Below, in pieces: positions 6,014-7,129 of a stretch of DNA of 7,129 nt; the stretch's first letter is position 1; every line of letters begins with the position of its first letter. The notes under the pieces are model-generated. The model saw only the letters and a program-made list of their open reading frames with translations, was not told the DNA's origin and searched no databases. Source of the DNA: Akkermansiaceae bacterium UBA4145 (GTDB lineage: Bacteria; Verrucomicrobiota; Verrucomicrobiia; Verrucomicrobiales; Akkermansiaceae); contig DFWB01000201.1 in NCBI GenBank assembly GCA_002380675.1, forward strand, positions 1 through 7,129, in the 5' to 3' direction. The translations under genes and the position numbers were made by a program.

Positions 6014-7129
6014 GTGCGCTCCTTATCGATCCTCGCGATCCCTTCCGCCCTGCTCCTCGGGGCGTGCGGGCTTCCTTCAGGAAAAGACGCCACCTCCTCG
6101 GATTTGATCTCGGGTGGGATTCCGGCTTTTTGGAAAGAAGCCTCTGGAGAGCAGCACGATAGAATCTCGACTGGATGGCTCCCTGAGTTCCAGGATCCTC
6201 AGCTCACAACTTTGGTGCGTGAGGCCATCGCTGAAAACCACGATCTTCGAGCTGCTGCCTACCGTCTCAAGGCAACACGCGAAAACAACATAAGAGCGCG
6301 TGCGGGGAGACTTCCTCAGGTCACCACCGGTACTACTGCTAACAGGAGATTGAACGGATCAGGATCTTCCGGAGGCAGCTCTGCCTCCTCATACGGGATG
6401 TCCTTTGCAGCAAGTTGGGAAATCGACGTCTGGGGCCGGCTCCGCGACTCTGAGGATGCTGATAATGCTGATTACCGGGCCGCAATCGCCGACTACCGGG
6501 GCGCGAGGCTTTCACTGGCAGTAAACACTGCCAAGGCATGGATTAACCTGACCGAGGCCCAGCAGCAAGTCGACTTGGCGGAACAGACTCTGCAGGATTT
6601 CAAGAAGAGCCTCTCGTTGATCAGTCGGCGCCATCGCGAAGCCCTCCTTCGCGCTGTCGACGTCCAGTTCGGCAGAAACAATGTAGCCAGTGCTGAACGC
6701 AACCTCAGAAGCCAGGTTCTTCGCAGGGATGAGGCGGCCAGAACTCTGGAGCTTCTACTTGGACGTTACCCGTCAGGAGAATTGGAAGCGACCCCCAATC
6801 TGCCCACCCTGCGGCGCCATGTTCCCGCCGGCCTTCCATCAGACCTACTCAGTCGCAGGCCCGACCTTGCCGCCGGCCGAGAGAGAATCTATGCCTCCGC
6901 CCGGCGGGCTGACACCGCCAGAAAATCGCTCCTTCCTTCACTCCGACTCACAGGCTCTGCCGGCAACGGATCTCCAGACCTTCGCAGAGCTCTGGACCCT
7001 TCCTATCTTACCTGGTCCATAGCCTCATCCATCGCCCAGACGATTTATCAGGGCGGAGCCCCTAGCGCTGCCGCCCGTGCCGCTCTTGAGCTCAATAAGG
7101 CAACCATTCACGGATATGTTCAAGATGCT
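6014..7129 (+). CDS. TolC/OprM-family outer-membrane efflux lipoprotein, N-terminal part (3' end outside window)
   Basis: An open frame of exactly 372 codons runs from a GTG at 6014 to the window end. No ATG lies in this frame between the preceding in-frame stop (about 5970) and 6014. The GTG start gives a lipoprotein signal peptide: a short basic start, a hydrophobic run, and lipobox LGAC with Cys18 as the acylated residue. Hallmarks of the NodT/OprM group follow: W-x2-F-x-DP-x-L at about 55-64 leading into the first helical hairpin, WEIDVWGRLR at 135-144, and GLPSDLLSRRPDLAAGRERI from residue 273. Family members are usually 460-500 residues, so about 100 are missing on the right. The product is a trimeric outer-membrane duct for a tripartite (often RND) exporter. 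No pump or adaptor is visible, so substrate is unknown. An SD candidate GAGAGG (5993-5998) is 15 bases upstream, rather far. No strong promoter or terminator is seen in the 123-base gap after sdhB. Confidence 0.9.
   Translation, partial: MRSLSILAIPSALLLGACGLPSGKDATSSDLISGGIPAFWKEASGEQHDRISTGWLPEFQDPQLTTLVREAIAENHDLRAAAYRLKATRENNIRARAGRLPQVTTGTTANRRLNGSGSSGGSSASSYGMSFAASWEIDVWGRLRDSEDADNADYRAAIADYRGARLSLAVNTAKAWINLTEAQQQVDLAEQTLQDFKKSLSLISRRHREALLRAVDVQFGRNNVASAERNLRSQVLRRDEAARTLELLLGRYPSGELEATPNLPTLRRHVPAGLPSDLLSRRPDLAAGRERIYASARRADTARKSLLPSLRLTGSAGNGSPDLRRALDPSYLTWSIASSIAQTIYQGGAPSAAARAALELNKATIHGYVQDA

Noticed and set aside
6690..7022. 110-codon + strand frame inside the efflux lipoprotein gene
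   Set aside because: The frame that starts at 6014 has a lipobox and several OprM-type hallmarks running right through this stretch, so this is an out-of-frame shadow.

Overview
This is a 7.1 kb bacterial window with every supported gene on the + strand. It holds the end of a GldG/DUF4340 pair, a complete three-gene succinate dehydrogenase (SDH) operon (sdhC-sdhA-sdhB), and most of an outer-membrane efflux lipoprotein gene cut by the window end. The diheme cytochrome b558-type SDH with a 658-residue Bacteroides-like flavoprotein, the GldG/DUF4340 pair, moderately high GC and a mixture of weak and absent Shine-Dalgarno (SD) signals suggest a Gram-negative of the PVC/Bacteroidota breadth. Verrucomicrobiota (Opitutae-like) is my best guess. 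That taxonomy is inference from gene style; no rRNA or marker gene is present.

Layout. Positions 1-799 hold the 3' part of a GldG-family ABC-transporter auxiliary protein. Its frame is open to the left edge, so it is a fragment and does not begin at the internal ATG at 236. Its stop overlaps the start of a DUF4340 membrane-anchored protein (796-2202) by ATGA. A 132-base gap (2203-2334) carries a candidate promoter and a small hairpin in front of sdhC. The SDH genes follow: sdhC 2335-3051, sdhA 3092-5068, sdhB 5138-5890, with gaps of 40 and 69 bases. After a 123-base gap with no clear terminator, a TolC/OprM-family lipoprotein gene starts at a GTG (6014) and runs off the right edge. No stretch over 300 bases lacks a gene.

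How the genes work together. The SDH genes encode one complete complex II: flavoprotein, iron-sulfur protein with three clusters, and a single five-helix diheme anchor. It would oxidise succinate and pass electrons to quinone, probably menaquinone, or run in reverse as fumarate reductase. The upstream pair would belong to an ABC-2 type system whose ATPase and permease should lie left of the window. The downstream gene is an outer-membrane duct for a tripartite exporter whose pump and adaptor are not in view.

The window is largely ordinary housekeeping sequence. I do not see a new biological system here. The most unusual local signal is the arrangement ahead of sdhC: a strong SD-like stretch separated from the ATG by a perfect hairpin.
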